DNA from: Lagopus muta
Lineage: Eukaryota; Chordata; Aves; Galliformes; Phasianidae
Direction of reading: 5' to 3'
NCBI RefSeq assembly: GCF_023343835.1
Contig: NC_064438.1
Coordinates: forward strand, 57,560,578 to 57,624,577
Length of the DNA stretch: 64,000 nt
A program made the position numbers and the translations under genes. Of this stretch, positions 61,501-64,000 are shown piece by piece. A model generated the notes under the pieces. It did not search any database. It was not told where the DNA came from and worked only from the letters and a program-made list of their open reading frames with translations. Position 1 is the stretch's first letter. The number at the start of each line of letters is the position of its first letter.

Positions 61501-62642
61501 CTTCCAACACAAAAATCTGTAGACATCAACCAAGATGCTTTCAGCTTTTTCCCTTTAATAAATTGCATAAAGTTGAGCTCCCTGCCAGAAAGCTGTTCTG
61601 CAGTTCCCCGACCTGTTCTGCAGCCTCTCTCTGGATCCAACCCAGAATTTCCACATCATTTTCCCAGTTTCATTCCTAAAATTAAGCACTCAGTAAAGGT
61701 CTGTCAACCCCTCACAGCGAAGCAAGATTTCTCTTAACTTCTAAAGATACTCTGTTCATTTATGCTTGAATTTTTAGCAGTGATTCCTAGCTCCTCTGAT
61801 ATGCTGCTTCCCAGTCTGCCTTATCATAGAATCACAGACTCCTAGAACAGCCTGGGTTGCACAGGAGCACAGTGCTCATCCAGCTCCAACCCCTGCTGTG
61901 TGCAGGTCGCCAACCAGCAGCCCAGGCTGCCCAGAGCCACATCCAGCCTGGCCTTGAATGCCTGCAGGGATGGGGCATCCACAGCCTCCTTGGGCAACCT
62001 GTGCCAGTGCCTCACCACCCTCTGGCTGAAGGAGGGAGCCTTTGTGGCTGCTAACACATCTCCTTGCCCTTGGGTGCATTTCAGTTCATACTGATGATCT
62101 GACAAAGTTTAACATGACAATTCAGGCCAATGTGTATTCTCTCTTCCAAGCAGAGATTTAATGCCACTGTCTAGCTTGATTAAAATACTGCACTCCATTG
62201 AACCAAAAGCAGCCCTGGAAGCCCGTTGGGAGGAACAGGGCTCACCAGCACCTTCCTATGAACGGCCACATCCTCACACTTGCAGACACATGCCTCAGCA
62301 GTTTAAAAACTTCAAATATTAGATTACACCAAGTCAAATCTCTTTGAGAAATCCACTCATATCAGCACATCTGCCTTTAAAAACTCTACAACTTGGCAGG
62401 GCTTTTGACAAGAGTGAGCTTCCACGGAACGACAAGCTGACATTTAATTAAGTGCACTCAGCAGACTAAAAGACAAGATATTACCTGTACAGCACAGCAT
62501 CTAAGAAGTCTGTAGCACTGAAGTCAAACTGCTTGTAGCCCTCTCTCTTAAAGGCCAGCACTGCATTCGGACCGAGCCAAACACTGCCATCCATTCTTGG
62601 TGTGAAATGAAACCCCAGGAAAGGGAACCGAGGGTTGGGAAC
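58339..62642 (-). CDS. L2HGDH: L-2-hydroxyglutarate dehydrogenase, partial (C-terminal 161 residues)
   Basis: The mitochondrial FAD enzyme oxidises L-2-hydroxyglutarate to 2-oxoglutarate (family knowledge). Only the last three coding exons are in the window: 62485..62642, 60928..61059 and 58339..58534, with 161 residues and TGA. Joins are in frame and GT-AG. The sequence keeps family blocks [45 protein letters not shown] and [13 protein letters not shown], the last near the FAD-binding C-terminal part of this DAO-type fold, and ends KQRFEL. The human protein has 463 residues, so about two thirds are missing past the right edge. I searched 62643-64000 for the preceding exon (expected to encode LLKPEK..VKGN-like sequence) and did not find it. 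The position next to SOS2 supports the call. Confidence 0.95.
58856..58910 (+). mobile_element. Possible small CR1 scrap in L2HGDH intron
   Basis: TTGGAGACGCTCAAGGTCAG followed by GCTGGACGGG resembles the 3' CR1 segment seen elsewhere, but it is short and diverged. Confidence 0.5.
58957..60260. other. L2HGDH intron, mostly unrecognised
   Basis: A stretch near 59246-59290 (GCTGGGTCAGACCATTGGCC) recalls an old interspersed repeat of reptiles and birds; the rest holds nothing I recognise. Plus-strand open frames here lack any known motif. Confidence 0.4.
60261..60452 (-). mobile_element. CR1 LINE 3' fragment (older subtype) in L2HGDH intron
   Basis: It has a clear terminal octamer repeat (AGAATCATAGAATCATAGAA), then GGTTGGAAAAGACCTAAAAG and ACCACCTCCCTGGGC. 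It is in sense with L2HGDH. Confidence 0.92.
60928..61059 (-). CDS. L2HGDH: L2HGDH penultimate exon (43 whole codons)
   Basis: The acceptor is TACAG and the donor GTAAAG. It encodes [20 protein letters not shown] and [19 protein letters not shown]. Confidence 0.95.
61823..62030 (-). mobile_element. CR1 LINE 3' fragment (type B) in L2HGDH intron
   Basis: It runs from ATCATAGAATCACAGACTCC to CACCACCCTCTGGCTGAA, where it is truncated. It is in sense with L2HGDH. Confidence 0.92.
62485..62642 (-). CDS. L2HGDH: L2HGDH third-last exon (52 whole codons)
   Basis: The acceptor is TTTAG and the donor GTAATA. It encodes [34 protein letters not shown] and [14 protein letters not shown]. Confidence 0.95.
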
Positions 62643-64000
62643 CTAAAGGAGGACACAACACTTACTGCAGCTATTCCAACCCAGATGAGTGAAACAGCTC
62701 CAAGCCAGCCAAGCCAACACACTGCTCCAAGAAGCATGGGAAATATCTACGAGGAGGACAGTGCAGTTTATTGCGTGAGAGAGTTACTAAAACAAACCAA
62801 AACACAGCAGAGTGGTGTCCTCCCAGTAAAAGGAAATAATTCATTTGAAATGAAACATGAAAATGAATTCAATTGGCCACTTTATTTCCAATCACCACAG
62901 TAAAATTCAATAATTCAAATAAGTATGCTACTGGCTGCTGAGCTATTATTTTTCTGCTTGTTAATTGTACAGTTCCAGCAGGCAGCTAATTGAAAATGCC
63001 AGAGAGAAGGGCTAAGTGAGACTGCATCTCAGGGAAGGCAAAACGATCAGCAGAAAAAAAAGTACATGTTTTCTCAAGGTATAAATCAACCCACAACAAA
63101 ACTAATGGCACACAAATGCTATTCACCAATAGTAATTACACTGCAATAAAATAAAACGAGGAAAATCTCCCCATTCCTGTATAGCTTGCAACAGCACACA
63201 ATTAGCAAGCCTGATTAATAGTAATAATAAGTAATAGTAATTTATCTCCAGATTCTTTCTCTTGTCTATCAAAGGAACACAGTGCAATTGTGTATAAAGG
63301 CTGTACCAGACATAAGCTGCCTACATACAGCAAGTATAAAATAAGCACAACTCTTCTGGGCTGGTGCTTCAGCATCTTTAGCTGTTTCGGAAAGGTGCCC
63401 ACAGAGGTGAGCAGCTTACAGTCTGAAAATAAGCAAGCATTGGGTATATCAAAACATACCAAAAATGAGGACTGAAAAATCACTTCAGTGTATGTTCCTT
63501 TTGTATATTCAGAGCTCTGCTTTTTCTGTTAGAAACACACTTTAAAAGGTTTCTAAGCTTAGTACAACCATGGCACAGATGACATCTGTTGCTGGTAATG
63601 TGACAGCAAGAATTAAGCAGTTTTCTAGTCTTATTATCATGTTTGGCAGTAAGAGAAGGCTACAAGCTACCATACAGCTATGGCACAAAGCTGGAAGATA
63701 CCCTCCTACACCAGCCAGTTCCTCCCTCCCATCCCAAGGCACAATCCTGCATCACTTCCAGGTGACCAGAGGTCAGACAGGCAGCTATAATAGATTATAA
63801 AGCTTGTCCTTTTCCTGCCACATCTATTTTTTTTCTATCTGTTCCTTAAGAATCATCAAAAACAAGTCATCCTGGCAGAAATCAAACGATTCTAATTTCA
63901 TGTTGCGCATCATTTCAGCCCAACAGAAACAACAGTGTAATTCTGCCCTCACGTCTGTGCCTTTAGCAGTTCCTACAACACACCATGAAACACATACAAG
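62643..64000. other. L2HGDH intron continuing past the right edge
   Basis: No further L2HGDH exon, CR1 or RNA gene is recognised. A short TAATAG-rich simple stretch lies at about 63213-63242. Confidence 0.5.

Noticed and set aside
62643-64000. A further L2HGDH exon near the right edge
   Set aside because: No minus-strand segment here encodes the expected preceding part of the protein between usable splice sites.

Overview
The window is vertebrate nuclear DNA, almost certainly from a bird and most likely a galliform such as chicken. It has intron-rich genes with GT-AG splice sites and two CpG-rich promoters. About two dozen CR1 (chicken repeat 1) LINE fragments are present, mostly 5'-truncated. 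I saw no SINEs and no LTR elements. The species assignment is inference from repeat content and protein similarity; no search was run.

Three genes, all on the minus strand, fill the window in the order VCPKMT - SOS2 - L2HGDH (left to right), the order I know from the mammalian locus. VCPKMT (coding 834..3255, 5 exons, 235 aa) is complete and encodes the VCP/p97 lysine methyltransferase METTL21D. SOS2 (coding 7377..54675, 23 exons, 1330 aa) is complete and encodes the RAS/RAC guanine-nucleotide exchange factor. L2HGDH is partial: only its last three coding exons (58339..62642, 161 C-terminal residues) are here, and the rest lies beyond the right edge. Exon edges were read from the sequence by joining phase-compatible GT/AG sites; every join keeps frame, and summed lengths give 708 nt for VCPKMT and 3993 nt for SOS2.

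Layout: 1-124 nothing seen; 125-3255 VCPKMT with a CpG-rich 5' half; 3311-3967 two CR1 copies end to end against the VCPKMT promoter; 3968-6165 intergenic; 6166-54675 SOS2 (3' UTR to start codon), with a 9.7-kb first intron that holds the densest CR1 cluster; 54676-55110 SOS2 CpG promoter; 55141-56245 intergenic with CR1; 56246-64000 the 3' end of L2HGDH.

The three genes do not form a pathway: one methylates VCP, one activates RAS, one oxidises L-2-hydroxyglutarate in mitochondria. I found no new system, RNA gene, CRISPR array or extra protein gene. The points worth a second look concern CR1 insertions close to promoters and splice sites, a nested CR1 inside a CR1 reverse-transcriptase core, inverted CR1 pairs, an in-frame skippable 42-nt SOS2 exon, and a divergent VCPKMT C-terminus with a cryptic splice donor inside it.
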